A DNA stretch of 64,000 nucleotides from Liolophura sinensis (taxonomy: Eukaryota > Mollusca > Polyplacophora > Chitonida > Chitonidae). The notes under the pieces were generated by a model, which ran no database searches, was not told where the DNA came from, and saw nothing but the letters and a program-made list of their open reading frames with translations. How positions within the stretch are numbered: the first letter of the stretch is position 1; every line of letters starts with the position of its first letter. A program made the translations under genes and the position numbers. The stretch lies in assembly GCF_032854445.1 (NCBI RefSeq), contig NC_088302.1:24255788-24319787 (forward strand), in the 5' to 3' direction. Positions 9,976 to 21,611 of the stretch are shown piece after piece.

Positions 9976-12136
9976 TCCTCATATTGAAGAGATGCCAAGA
10001 GAAGAGATTAAAGAGATTGACGACTTAAATTATTGCAGACAGACCTCAGGGAAAAAGTTCCTTCTGTCGTATTAGTGAGTGATCTTTCTGTCTGCTTTAT
10101 TGGTTTAGTCAGCGGTCAGTCGCGGTCGGAAGAGGGTTTTTTTCTTCACTGGCAACCCCAGAACGCCGTCTTCCCGTATGAACGTCTCAGTCTTCTCTTA
10201 ATACAACAGTTGATGTCCGCTCTGACGGTGGCGCTACAGACCGGCCCTCTGTCGGGATCGACGAAGGGAATAAGTACAGGATATATAGGATCGCTTCGTG
10301 CCTGATAATACATGTCTGGATTTGAGTTGCCTTGGAGCTGGCAGGCTACATTATGTAATTAGAGACTGCTGCTGTATGGTGAGTATATTAAACCGCCTGA
10401 CGAAGACGAGACAGGTATCGATTCTGTCTCCGTCCAGTTTCCTTATCGCACTACCTATACATTCTATACACCTCAGTCCCCATCCATCTTTGACCCCATC
10501 CTCGCCAGTGTTACCTCAGCCAAACAGTTCACTGTCTCCTATTACATGGAGTTCAGTGCATAGTGAGATGATGAAACTGTTAAAAAAGTTTGTGACACCA
10601 GCAACAAACCGGGATAGAAAACCATGACGTCAATGGATTCTGATTTGCTTGTACAGCCGGTTGACCTGCGCTGAGATGACTTCCTGCAATAAAGAGTAAA
10701 CAAGGGATCATTGTGTAGAAGAACAATCGGCCCATTCGGAATAACAGATGCTTTTATTGTCATGAACAGAGTGTTCCTGCTGTATTGCAATCCTTTGACG
10801 CCAGTTAAGATGTGATAACATGTGGTCTTTCAGTATCAGCCCTTTCTAACGTAAGCCTGGATAAGAATCTATCTGTAATGTAATTGAGGCGGTGCCGAAT
10901 AGAAATAGTGTCCAACACTATCAGTACAACATTTTAAAATTATTTTAATCTCAACATATACATGTAACTATGGGTATCCCCTTTATCAGTTGTCATTCCA
11001 TAACCATGAATCACTGATCAATAATCACCCATGCATAGTCTGTTATTTTCAAAGCATATTAATGAATAAATAAACTGTGTGAGAGTTTAACGCATAACAA
11101 AGGGTCAATATGGCCTATCTATTGTTATAAGGAACTAAACCGAACGCCCAACAAAGAAAGGGAAATCCTCCATCATGTAGTATGAGTAAGAACGTAAAAA
11201 GTTTATGAGAAAAGCTAACGACCTGAAGAGTCTCGAATACGATAAAGGTCCCTAAGGCAAGCCTGTTCGTATAAGAAGCGTGACTGTCAGATTCTTAGCT
11301 ACTTAATAGTGGCAGTTCACCTTTTACGCCATTTAAGTAATTGACAACCTTGGACGTTCCCTGGGTAATACCAGCCATGTAAAGCTGCTAAAGGGCTCCA
11401 CCTAGATATCTATTCATTTTGACTGCAGTTGATAGCGGACAGGCGAAAAGTCGAACCTAAATCTATCCTAACGTCAAAAACACATGGTGCCGCCAGCCGC
11501 GCGAAGCGTCAGATTGCAGCTCTAAGGAACGTGGCGGTTAGAAGGGCACGAGCGAAACAGCTCTAGAGCACTACGTTCTTCTCTACCTTTATCAATGCAT
11601 TAGTTCATCCTCATTCACTAACTAACTGAGTTATTCCTTGGCACGCGTGAACTAGTATACCCCGTTGTGATTGAAGAAGCACACGTTACACATGTCATTT
11701 CCACAATGTCGCCGTCGAGGAGCGGATCTTAAAGGATGTGTTTGTTATTCTTTCCATATTATAAACGCTTTCCTCAAAGCTACCGTTGTGTGTCCATCTA
11801 GGTTACGACTCAGATAAACTGGACATGAAACCAACTAGGCCCCTCGCTGGATCATTCGCATACTACCGGAATCTACTTGGCCAGTGAGATCTTGCGCTCG
11901 AATCCAGCTTTTGCTCGTTCGGCTGGGGCTTTAATTCCCGTAATTTTCATAAATAATTTCTCATAATTTACCCATTATTAGTATCTTACGAGGGGTATAT
12001 AATAAAGCTTATTACTTTTCATGTGCCTCATACGCTGAGCAGTACATAAGGGCTGTTTTAGAAACACCTCGTTGGAATGGTGTTGGCAAGGTGTACACGT
12101 TAATAAAAGGCTAGAACAAATATATCAAACTTAGGA
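9976..12136. other. unassigned single-copy DNA
   Basis: I see no SINE, array or convincing exon. Frames at 10033-10305 and 10298-10627 are open for 90 and 109 codons but are low complexity (Ser/Pro/Leu) and lack splice contexts I can defend. Confidence 0.4.
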
Positions 12137-12158
12137 TTTGTTCATTCTTATGAACAAA
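12137..12158. other. inverted repeat TTGTTCAT-N4-ATGAACAA, site 1
   Basis: TTTGTTCAT and ATGAACAAA are perfectly complementary around TCTT. The same eight-base core with the same four-base spacer occurs at 18372-18391. Confidence 0.6.
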
Positions 12159-13004
12159 CTCTCATGAGTTTGGCTGTATTGCGTTTAAATTGCATCTTTT
12201 TATGACCCACCCTTTTATGATTACTAGAAGTATCAACCCCGAAGTCTAAAAGAACATGCATAGGGAATAAAACCAGAGCACGGACATTGTAATAGTTAGC
12301 CAGGTGTCGTACGTAACCAATGTATTCTATCATCTTGTTAATCTGCTTCAGTCAGGTTTTTATTCTCCTTTGTTCATGTGAATTTTTAAATAGTAGCAAC
12401 TTGCAAGTCCTTCCCGGACCATGGCAGATACAAGTATGCTGAATTTTAGGTAAATAAAACCTAGTGATGTCAATTTCGCTTACTCTGCAGATATTGTATG
12501 GCCAGTTTATTCAAAATAGTCAATTACCAACCAGCTATAATGCCACGGTGTATAATCCAAAAAGACGTCTATGGATTTTCCCCCAGGAAGAACACGACCC
12601 CTCCCGTGTTTACGACGGAACATCCCCAACAAAGGGACGTTTACTGCGGCTTGTTTCGTTTTTATCAACGTCTGCTCCACCGTAGTTTCTGCGTGGGTTT
12701 ACACTGTTATTATATTCCAATGGATCATCGTTTATCTGCCGTTAATTCTGGCTAAACCCCCTGCCACTGCTCAGGGCGTCTGAGTGTGAACTCGTTTGTG
12801 GTAAATAGATTCATACGTCAAACAGACGGCTATATACCGGCATATAATTGCAACAGTGTATGCATATGTAAAAAAACTAAGCGCGTACCAAATTTATACA
12901 GAAGTTTGATGGTAAGCATATATGGTAATGTTAAGAAAGGGTTCCAAGGGTGAAATTAACGGAAACTTGAATCCGACATTTAGTCATGTGGAATAATATG
13001 GTAT
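12159..13004. other. unassigned DNA
   Basis: Open frames of 60-85 codons overlap on the plus strand at 12464-12783 in all three frames. None shows a recognisable domain or codon structure. Confidence 0.4.
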
Positions 13005-13170
13005 GGTGAAACACAGGTATTTAATACCTTGAATCACTGGTATTTGGCGTATGGAATCACAGGTATTTAGTGTCATGGTGTGGCATGGATATTCGATTGT
13101 ATTACAGCTATTTGATGTATTTAACCACAGGTGTATTTAATCACAGGTTTCTTTAATCACAGGTAATAAG
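13005..13170. repeat. degenerate tandem repeat around ATCACAGGTATTTA
   Basis: The motif A(A/T)(C/T)CACAGGTATTTA or a variant recurs irregularly (for example AACACAGGTATTTA near 13011, ATCACAGGTATTTA near 13058, ACCACAGGTGTATTTA near 13125, ATCACAGGTTTCTTTA near 13141). It appears to be an old, decayed array with a spacing of roughly 15-45 bases. Confidence 0.65.
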
Positions 13171-13278
13171 TATAGTTATTTATTTAGTTTTTTTAGTACA
13201 ATTGTATAGTAATGTACAGATGTCAGGCTAATTTAATGGCAGTCAGGATCATAGAAGCAGGACGCCGATTAAAATATA

Positions 13279-13405
13279 CAACAGCATAAAGAGTAAAACA
13301 AGGGCATCGACGTCAGTGTGCTATTTGGCAAATGGTCACACGTGAAAATACGGCCTCTTGTCAATATAACTCGTAAGGGTTTTATTCTAACTGTTCATGT
13401 AAATG
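13279..13405 (+). mobile_element. family C short interspersed element, well preserved
   Basis: ACAACAGCATAAAGAGTAAA, ACGTCAGTGTGCTATTTGGC, AAATGGTCACACGTGAAAAT, ACGGCCTCTTGTCAATATAA and GGGTTTTATTCTAACTGTTC run in the family order. I use it as the reference plus-orientation copy. Confidence 0.85.
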
Positions 13406-14568
13406 CTTAAAAATTAGTAAACAACACGTCTCCTAGCACCAAGACTTAACCAGAATTAGGTAAAATATGCAGTGATTTTAATTGTAAATTTATCAGACTG
13501 GTTCACTGGTCTAGAATTATTAGATTTGTTGATATTAAAGTTAATGTACTAATACCTCTAAACCGAGAGAAACCACTGCATCTTATTAGGTATAGGTCTT
13601 CTTACCAAATTTGGGTGAATTTGTTCCAAGAGAATTTTGTTTTGGATTGCCACTACACATTTAGCTCCCTTGACGATAAGCTGAAGTTGATTAAAACACG
13701 AGGGCTTTATTCCACCCTTGAGTAGAACCCGAAGCATACTGTCTCACAAATCACTCTACCCTGTGGATTCTAAAGAGTGAAAGAAGCATGACTGCATTGA
13801 CAGTAATCTCCTTTGGAAGAGACACTCATCGTATTCTCCACGAACGCTAATAATGGAGTAGTAAACCTGACACAGCCTACACTGGGTATCTGAACCGTCA
13901 ATCTTTCTGGACTCTGGAATTTCTAAAGAAAGTCTTTGCAATGCGCTTAAGTGCTTCATCGAATCTCTTCTGGCAGCTGATGCACACAGCCAACTAGCCA
14001 GGTTTTCAATGCATATGGGAATAGAATTATGTGTTTGTATGCAGTACAAACACCTCCTTCACTCCTTCACTCTGTTCCCAAAAAGCGATGCTTAATTCTT
14101 TGCTCATATGGGGAAACTTTCTAGTGTTCTGTTATCGAAACTCATATCAACAAACGTATCAGAATGCCAAGAAAGTCTTTAACCGCGGGAAAACGGTTTA
14201 GTTTGCTACCATCCAAAACCTATGTACCATCGGCTCTGTGTTTCGAATTTCGACAACTGTTAGGTGAATCTGTTATACACATTGACATACGTAAGGAACA
14301 AAGGAGGTGACTGAAGTACAAGACTACGCTTTACAGCTTTCGTCCTATTATTGAGCGATGCTGACTGTGCAATGGTAAAATGTAGTATAGTAATAAAATC
14401 CAGACAAAAACTGACGGCCTACGTTGACCAAGGAAATATGGAATACTAAGTGATGGGAGTCAATCCCTCCAGAACCTTTCTTGTCACTCTAAACCTTCAC
14501 ATTAGATGTGTTTGGACGAACTCGGCTAGATTCTGTCCATCCAAAAGCTCAGGGCGTTTATTGATTGC
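13406..14568. other. unassigned DNA
   Basis: I see no repeat or exon. A 97-codon minus-strand frame at 13756-14049 has no recognisable motif. Confidence 0.4.
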
Positions 14569-14618
14569 GTCTATCGTCGCTACTCTGTTCTTTCTCTCTA
14601 TGCTGCAAGTCTTAATAA
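14569..14618 (-). mobile_element. family C end fragment
   Basis: CTATCGTCGCTACTCTGTTC and TCTCTATGCTGCAAGTCTTA align with the 3' half of the reverse-oriented family C copy at 8311. The remainder is absent. Confidence 0.5.
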
Positions 14619-14745
14619 CATATGCTACTGTCGCATGCTACTGTTATATGCTGATGTCATATGATCCTGTATTAAGCTATTGTCATATGCTGATGCCATA
14701 TACTCATGTTCATATGTTATATGCTTACGACACATGCTTATTCCT
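14617..14745. repeat. degenerate CATATGCT-rich short tandem region
   Basis: CATATGCT, TATATGCTGATG, CATATGCTGATG and similar words recur about every 15-40 bases. It supplies most of a 134-codon frame at 14450-14854, which I do not regard as a gene. Confidence 0.6.
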
Positions 14746-14905
14746 AGGTCAATGTCGCTCGATGGAGTCAAATACTGATAACACGCATGACATCATCTGT
14801 GCATTAAATAGACAAGACACGGTTGATTCTGCATGCGACGTCAGAGCTACTTGACTTAGACAAGTTATTTGTGCAATGGCCAAGCGGTTATAGAGTCAAT
14901 ATCGA

Positions 14906-15262
14906 GTGAGTGAGTGAGTGCTTGGGGTTTAACGTCGTACTCAACAATTTTTCAGTCATATGACGACGAAGGAATCCTTAGGGTGCATGTACGTGTAATG
15001 TGCCTCCTTGTAGCAGGACAGATTTCCACCACTCTTTTATCTAGTGCTGCTTCACTGAGACGACTTACCGAAGACAAGTAATCCGCCCCGCCCCGCCATT
15101 ATACTGATACGGGTCAACCAGTAGTTGCACTATCCCCTTCATGCTGAACGCCAAGCGAGGAAGTTACAACTTCCTGTTTTAAAGTGTGACTCGATCAAGG
15201 ATTGATCCTGGATCTATTGGTCCCGAAGCGGACGCTCTACCAACTGTGCTACCCGGGCCGGT
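14906..15262 (-). mobile_element. tRNA-derived SINE, family B, full length with perfect target-site duplication
   Basis: Read on the minus strand, the head is tRNA-like: ACCGGCCCGGGTAGCACAGT with an A box (TAGCACAGTTGG) and a B-box-like GGATCAATCCT. It is followed by a roughly 280-base body and the shared 3' domain (14921-14966). The tail is a CACTCACTCACTCAC run, seen as GTGAGTGAGTGAGTG on the plus strand. The 13-base sequence GAGTCAATATCGA lies immediately outside both ends (14893-14905 and 15263-15275). The duplication is perfect, so the insertion is relatively recent. It has no protein and would depend on a LINE reverse transcriptase. Confidence 0.95.
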
Positions 15263-15275
15263 GAGTCAATATCGA

Positions 15276-18200
15276 AGGCACTAACGATCTTGTGCTGATG
15301 TAAAACGATCAGGTGCGTTTAGTCTACTTCATTTACCTACCTTTGTGTGGTCTTTGACGTCTGCTTCTCTGTAAAGTAATAGACCTACAAATTCAGCAAT
15401 ATAAAGTACTAACTGAACAAATACATTGTTTTTTTTTCCGTATGATAAAACATATAGTGCATATCAGGAATGTCTGCTCTCGACAAGTTATATTCAACAC
15501 CTGTTAGCATCACGTCTCTCCAGGTAACAACTAATAACATGCCATTCCTCATCATGCACTGTCTATATAATGTTTAAGACGACATCAAATCCCCAGCAAA
15601 CGCACGAACTATCAAGAATAAAAAAATTAAAAGTCACACGATAGAATGTTAATATATCAAGTCGTTTGGAGATTGTACTGTTCCGACGGAGCGTTAGAAA
15701 TGCCGCTGTGCACCCTGAATGCTTTGCTGTTCCTCCTTCAAACGATTGCATTTAAATGTTAATTAAATACTGAGAAAATACTGGAAAGAAGTCATGAAAA
15801 GGTAAGAAAATATTATCCCGTTATTCTTTCACAGAAAAAGGGAGATAATTAACGGTTTTCATCAGATAATGCTAAGGCCTATTTATCTGGCTTATTTGAC
15901 AAAACCGAAATGAACTTCACCGGACTCCGTAATTGGCAGCGGACCTTCCAATGAAGGTTGCAAATCTTTGCACAATCGCTGACACTGTGAAATGGAACTG
16001 TCAGTCTCGTGGTTGATAATGAAACAAGGTCAGAGCAAAGGTGACTGATTAACTAACCCTGGTGTAACAGGGGCGGCGCTATCATATTGACTACGTCACT
16101 TGATTGACGGCAGAGAAAATCTCCATTACGCGTAACTATGGTGAGGCAAGCCATGCGGAATTTCCGGAGTGTCGGAATAACCCACTGTGGCAGGCTCTGT
16201 CCTCGGGGATTGCTGATGTCTCCTAACAACTGACTTCAAAGCGAAAAAAATAGATGAATGAATGTAAAATCAAAGTAGAAACATGATTGCCCGCATCGCC
16301 TTAAGGAAAACAAATTAGGGAGTTATGCTTCTCATGTAAGTCTATACAAAGCAACCATTCACACAGATCCAAAGAAAACTACACAAGATAACTAAACAGG
16401 TTAACAAGGTGTACCTTAAGGGGAAAGCCCCACCTAGTATCTGGACTGACTTGACAAACATAGCTGATGTTTGCGTTAAAACTCCGTCATATATTTGTCC
16501 TTTCGCCAGCTAGCAGATTAGTTGTCTGTCTCCTTACAGCGCATGCACTGTTCTCTACGTTTACTTTACATCATTGCCACCAATAGCAAAATTTGTACAA
16601 AACTCTTGAACAACCGCGAGGTCAATAGTGTCACAGTGATGAGGCAGGATGAGAATGTCAGAAAGCACAAAAACCCTGTCTCAACCTTAGTTTCTAATAA
16701 TACTCTATACACATGCATCCTCCTTGTGCACAACGTGACTCTAACACATGAAACAATTTTATTGCTGAATACTGATTTAATATGACCAGCTCGAGGACAC
16801 AAGTGGTTTGGCCAAGCTTACGCACAGGTTCCAATCTCCAGCTTATGTAGTGGTGGCATTGATGTAATCGAGCATACAGAGCGACACATGCGCTGTAAGG
16901 AGTATATGTCTGTCTGTCTATTGTCTGCAACTTCAAGGAAAAAAAGTCATACAAAAACCTTGATGAAATTCTGTCTACAGTTTGGCCTTGGGCCAATTAC
17001 CGATCCGTTAAGTATTATCTGCCTCAGTTTTATCTGTCTCTGGAATGTTCAAACTCTTCTTTACCATTGCAAGATACGACACAAGTGCAGAGTATTGTCG
17101 CCCTGCCAGTGAAGGTGCTCCTAATTGGTAGTTTTTCTCATGAAAAGTAACTTATTTTGTTTTCTAAGCACCCCGGTTTCCCCCACCCATAAAACTGGCC
17201 ACCTTCCTATGAGTAAAAAATTCGTGAGTATTCGCGGCATTTTCTCCACATCGGTAACGCACAGTGCAAATCAGGTAAAAAAATCCACCTGGAACGTCTG
17301 ATATTCCCGTTAGTCTCTCAGAAAACTCCCTTAATTAACCTTGTCACAAAGAGCTTCATTTTACGTGGCTCAAATGCAAGATACAGATCAATTGACCTAT
17401 CCCCAAACCGTCTATTGCTCCTGAATAGACCGACGCCAGTCCAAACATGGGACTCTTGGCAACCCATGACATAGTTTTTTTCACAGAAGGACTGAGCTCC
17501 TGTTCTAAGCAAGATGTGATAAAGTAATGTGATTGTTCCCGGCACTTTCGTTCTAACGTGGAGACCCTGACAGACGATGATCCTGACATATTTTCTCCCA
17601 AACGCGCAGAATGTTTTGCAAAATAATCTGTAATTGCATTGCGCATGTGTGACAGGAACCATACTGTATTCAGGACTGTGATGGAAGACAATGTGACATG
17701 CTCTCCTCGTCTTGGGTGTCTCGAGGTCCACACCGTATGTGCTCTTAGTCCAATATCCGCCTACCTTCAGTTCACAGGAGTAGCCGTTACCCAGTACGTC
17801 CTAATATCGTTTTTGATTGAGCATTTGTCGGCTGGCAGATCTTCAGTTCTCCAATAGTGACAGATTGGTCAATAGCGCCCCGAGCAGATCTAAGACGGTC
17901 TGGGGAAAGATTACACCAAACTGTCAGCTATTGTGAATAAACAAAGCCACTATTGCAGATTCGTCCTGTGAACCACCATGCTTCGAGAAAAGAACCATCA
18001 TTGTGCTCGACATAAACTCTTCCTTTGATTTCATCAACCTGCCATACATCTCGTTTTGTTTAAAGCGGCTAAAAGCAACATATAGGGTTTGTGTCCCATG
18101 AGGAATTGGTTTTGGCAAAGGACATACATTGGAACCATTGTGATGGCAAAATCTTTTGGACAAAACTACATCCATTAACAATATCTGTCACCTTTTAGTA

Positions 18201-18371
18201 AAGAAGTTTGATATATTGGGAGCGTGCTTTAAATGAACTCTTCCTTGAAATAAAATCAGATCTGTCAACCAGCACTGGAAACACTGTTTGAGTAGCTCAC
18301 AGACACTGACACCAATCGAATTGTATTTTACTTCTGTGTAGGCTTTAACTAATGTGGTTCGAATAAACAAT
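15276..18371. other. long unassigned interval
   Basis: No repeat family was recognised. At 17318-17733 two minus-strand frames of 137 and 125 codons overlap almost completely in different registers. Neither resembles a known family, and such overlap is more typical of chance or a decayed sequence than of an exon. Overlapping frames on both strands at 16522-16996 are equally uninformative. Confidence 0.4.
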
Positions 18372-18391
18372 TTGTTCATTTATATGAACAA
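18372..18391. other. inverted repeat TTGTTCAT-N4-ATGAACAA, site 2
   Basis: It has the same eight-base arms and four-base spacer length as at 12137-12158, with spacer TTAT here. A SINE-A fragment begins directly to its right. Confidence 0.6.
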
Positions 18392-18397
18392 TAATTT

Positions 18398-18485
18398 GTT
18401 TGTATATTTGATTGTTCTTTCACGTCATACTCTCAAGAATATGTCAATTCTGGGATAGATTTCTATGTACAGGCAGAGGGAACTA
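18398..18485 (-). mobile_element. SINE family A 3' fragment
   Basis: TTTGATTGTTCTTTCACGTC, ATACTCTCAAGAATATGTCA and CAGGCAGAGGGAACT follow the family 3' domain with many changes. Confidence 0.5.
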
Positions 18486-20431
18486 GAATGCTGTAAAACA
18501 GAGACCTGTGGGAAGTAACTGACGAATTATCTCAATATGACATCCAGATATGCGCAGTATATTGACGGAATACAAGCGGTCTGCGCCGAACTTTAGATCA
18601 TGTAGACATCGGTCACTCGAAGGAGGTCAACAGCTTATTATCAACATCACCTCAGGCACAGTGAGAGCGAGTGAATCAACAAATAACCTGTCAGTGTCTT
18701 GGAGTGAGCCCGCACCTCCGGTATCTTAGCGATTAAAAGAGAAGCATTTGAAAGTGTACACAAAGTCAAGAATAATGTATGTCTCAAATAAAAGAAAGAA
18801 TTTTGTAATTTATTGGAGGTCATTTCATGAAAAATAACTTTTTTTCACAATGTCGAATAAGCAAATAACGGAAATTGTTATGAGGAAATTGTTGTGACAT
18901 CACATCACTTAGATTTGGTCTGAAAGAGCCACCTTGTTTTAACCTACTTAAAATGCCTTTTTTTGACGTATCAAATATTCTACAAAAACATAAATAGTTA
19001 TGGGAAAGTTTTGCACGGCGTATTGAAAGACGATGACTTTGTCACATCATTTATCTTCACTTTGAGTACTCGGCCTTGGCCATCTTCCTGGAATAAAAAT
19101 CCCTGAATGGAATTTTTATATTTAACACAGTTAGTAAGTTCTTTAGACTCGATCTGAGGATCGCATACAAACAGTTATGTATGCGATCAAATTCAGGGAT
19201 CTTACTGTGAATTTTTCAAGATCATTGGAATTATTTATATTTTGTGACAGGCTTTTAAAAATCAAATTGTCTTGAAAACTTTTGTCAAACTTCAACATAT
19301 GCACGTGACCATGTAGAAGAACCGTATTGTTTTGATTGACTTTGCAGTATGTTTCAAGGCTTTCGGTCATTTGGCTCCATTGCTTGCTAAAGATTATATG
19401 TTTTGCAGATGTGCTAATGGGTGAGGGGTATTAGCGCATCAGGTGGTATTTTTCTAAACCGTGTTAAATGGTACGTGAGTGTTTTAAATATTAACTGCTA
19501 ATTAGCACCTTCTATTTTTGTCTGGATGTCTTGGTCTGTGATTTAAAACATGAGAACTCCATTCAACGAAAACAATTACAACACTTCAATCTTTCTCAGA
19601 CAAACTTAACGCCACCGGACTTAGTTTGGAAAGCGATAAAGGTAGTTTAGCTGAGATATACCGACAGGGTAAGTAGAATGGCAATAGTTTATTACGGAAA
19701 GCGTGGGCAAAGTTGCGTCTAGCTTTCTTAATGACCTGTTCTTTGTGGACGGAAAGACCGCCTAATTATCACATTGTGTTTTCAAACTTCGGTTCGGAGA
19801 AGAAGATATCTGGCCTTGTGGGGGCCATCCTATTAATTCAGGTTTAATCAGCTTATTCCTGGAAGGCAAAGCACATCCAAGGCTTCTCTATAAACCCCAC
19901 GAGGGTCGATCACCGCTTTATAGTGCAACTCAACATTAACGATGTTTTCCCACTAAATGAAGGCATTAGTTCTTGACCGATCATCCTGTAGAGAAAGGAC
20001 AACCCCCTCAGTGGAGACCTATACTGTGGTTGTCTTTCAAGGCCTAGGTCACAGGAGGCGTGGGCGTGGGTTCAGTCCCATTCTGGAACAGGTTTTTTTT
20101 TTTACATTCCCATGGCTGCCTTGCAGGGCCTTGGAGGCAAATAGGTGATCGGCTTTGTTCTCTTGTGTCATCTTGTAAGAAGCATGGTACATATCACAAG
20201 TGGGGGATTCAAATACATACGGAAACAAAATGCCACTCGTAAAAGTGAAATAAAAGATTGCCTCTTGTTCCCATTGAGCGTGGAAAGGATTTGTAAATCA
20301 TTTTCAAGGGTCCATTGAGGATATTGTACATGAATTCAAACTTAACATTTCTTGATTATAGATATCTGTCTTATTTGTCATCTAGAACATCCGTAGTACA
20401 CTCTGTCGTTCGCTAGTGTTATTCGCTGTAG
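18486..20431. other. unassigned DNA with a short hairpin and a possible tRNA-like remnant
   Basis: A perfect 11-base inverted repeat (GATCGCATACA / TGTATGCGATC, loop AACAGTTA) lies at 19159-19188. Near 20063-20082, GCGTGGGTTCAGTCCCATTC resembles a B box followed by a T-rich run, possibly a SINE remnant. No gene is supported. Confidence 0.4.
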
Positions 20432-20645
20432 ATAGATGGCACCTCGATGGCGCACATATTAAAGAGCTGGCTACCTAGACCAACCAGGTATCGTGTTCAA
20501 ATCCAGTTCTAGCTGCGTAGGCTGGAGGTTTGACAGGTACCTAAAGGAGGTCACGGGTATACTTTGGCCAGTAATATAAGGGGAAAACGTCTTAAAACGA
20601 CGCTTAACACAAAAAAATAAATAATTAAAAAAAACAAAACAAAAA
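20432..20645 (+). mobile_element. tRNA-derived SINE of a third type (family E), single copy
   Basis: GATGGCACCTCGATGGCGCA is a possible A-box region. GTGTTCAAATCCAGTTCTAG (from about 20491) is a B-box-like sequence. It is followed by a body, then AAACGTCTTAAAACGACGCTT and an A-rich tail (AAAAAAATAAATAATTAAAA). The layout of tRNA-like head, body and A-rich tail supports a SINE. No second full copy was found in the window. Confidence 0.6.
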
Positions 20646-21233
20646 GCACGCTGTAAATATAATGTGGTCTTTCCCACAACTTCTCGCCGTGTTAGCATGG
20701 AAAGATTCTCTGGTGACGTTGGAAATGTCTTTTTATCAAATTAGGCATGTGTCTGGTACAGGGCGAAAGGTAACCTATTTTTAGAGAACTCGGCGAGACG
20801 GACGCACGGATGACCATTAATACTGTATTATATCACGTGATTTGCTCTCAAACACCCTTCGCCCTGTCTTAGATCGGCGCCACAGATTCGCTTTCGTGTA
20901 GATGACTTGCGGCTATCTTACAGGGAAGGGAAACAACTCTTATTTGTTGAACAGAGTGTACCACTTCGTAGTATAAATAAAAAATGGCTGCCTCTCGGAA
21001 CAGATTTGTTCTTGAGTTGAAGCGATACTAAGATACGCTAGAGATTCCTATAGTTAGATTGACCCCCTACTCGCTGTCTGTCTGCTAAAGGGGAATCCAC
21101 TCTGTTATCTTAAACTTAAAGTCTGTGACATGAGTATTTACTTTAAAGTTACTTATATAAAACTGATACACCACAGGTGTTGTCGACAATGTCATGACCA
21201 GCGCGGTTTAATAGGGGTAAAGTTCATGAGATA
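20646..21233. other. unassigned DNA
   Basis: Nothing supportable was seen. Confidence 0.4.
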
Positions 21234-21601
21234 GAGTGAGTGAGTGAGTGCTTGGGGTTTAACGCCGTACTCAACAATTTTTCAGTCATATGACGACGAA
21301 GGAATCCTTGGGGTGCATGTACGTGTAATGTGCCTCCTTGTAGCAGGACGGATTTCCACCGCTCTTTAATCTAGTGCTGCTTCACTGAGACTACTTACCG
21401 AAGGCAAGTAAGCCGCCACCGCCCGAGCCATTATACTAATAACGGGTCAACCAGTCGTTGCACTATCCCCTTCATGCTGAACGCCAAGCGAGGAAGTTAC
21501 AACTCCTTCTCTTAAGGTCTTAGGTGTGACTCGATCAAGGATTGATCCTGGACCTACCGGTCCTGAAGAGGACGCTCTACCAACTGTGCTATCCGGGCCG
21601 G
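21234..21601 (-). mobile_element. SINE family B, full length
   Basis: It is nearly identical in layout to the copy at 14906: a GAGTGAGTGAGTG run, CTTGGGGTTTAACGCCGTAC, the long body, and on the minus strand a tRNA-like head ending near 21601. The flanks TCATGAGATA (21224-21233) and TCATGACATA (21602-21611) match at 9 of 10 positions and are a probable target-site duplication. A 65-codon minus frame (21447-21644) is SINE sequence. Confidence 0.93.
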
Positions 21602-21611
21602 TCATGACATA

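Noticed and set aside
15180-15262. tRNA gene on the minus strand
   Set aside because: The tRNA-like sequence with A and B boxes is the head of a SINE-B with target-site duplications. It does not form a complete cloverleaf, and the same head recurs at 21540 and 51105.
17318-17733. 137- and 125-codon overlapping minus-strand frames
   Set aside because: There are no recognisable domains, two registers are open over the same bases, and no splice signals could be defended.
19159-19188. microRNA precursor
   Set aside because: An 11-bp perfect stem with an 8-base loop is too short, and flanking bases do not extend the pairing.
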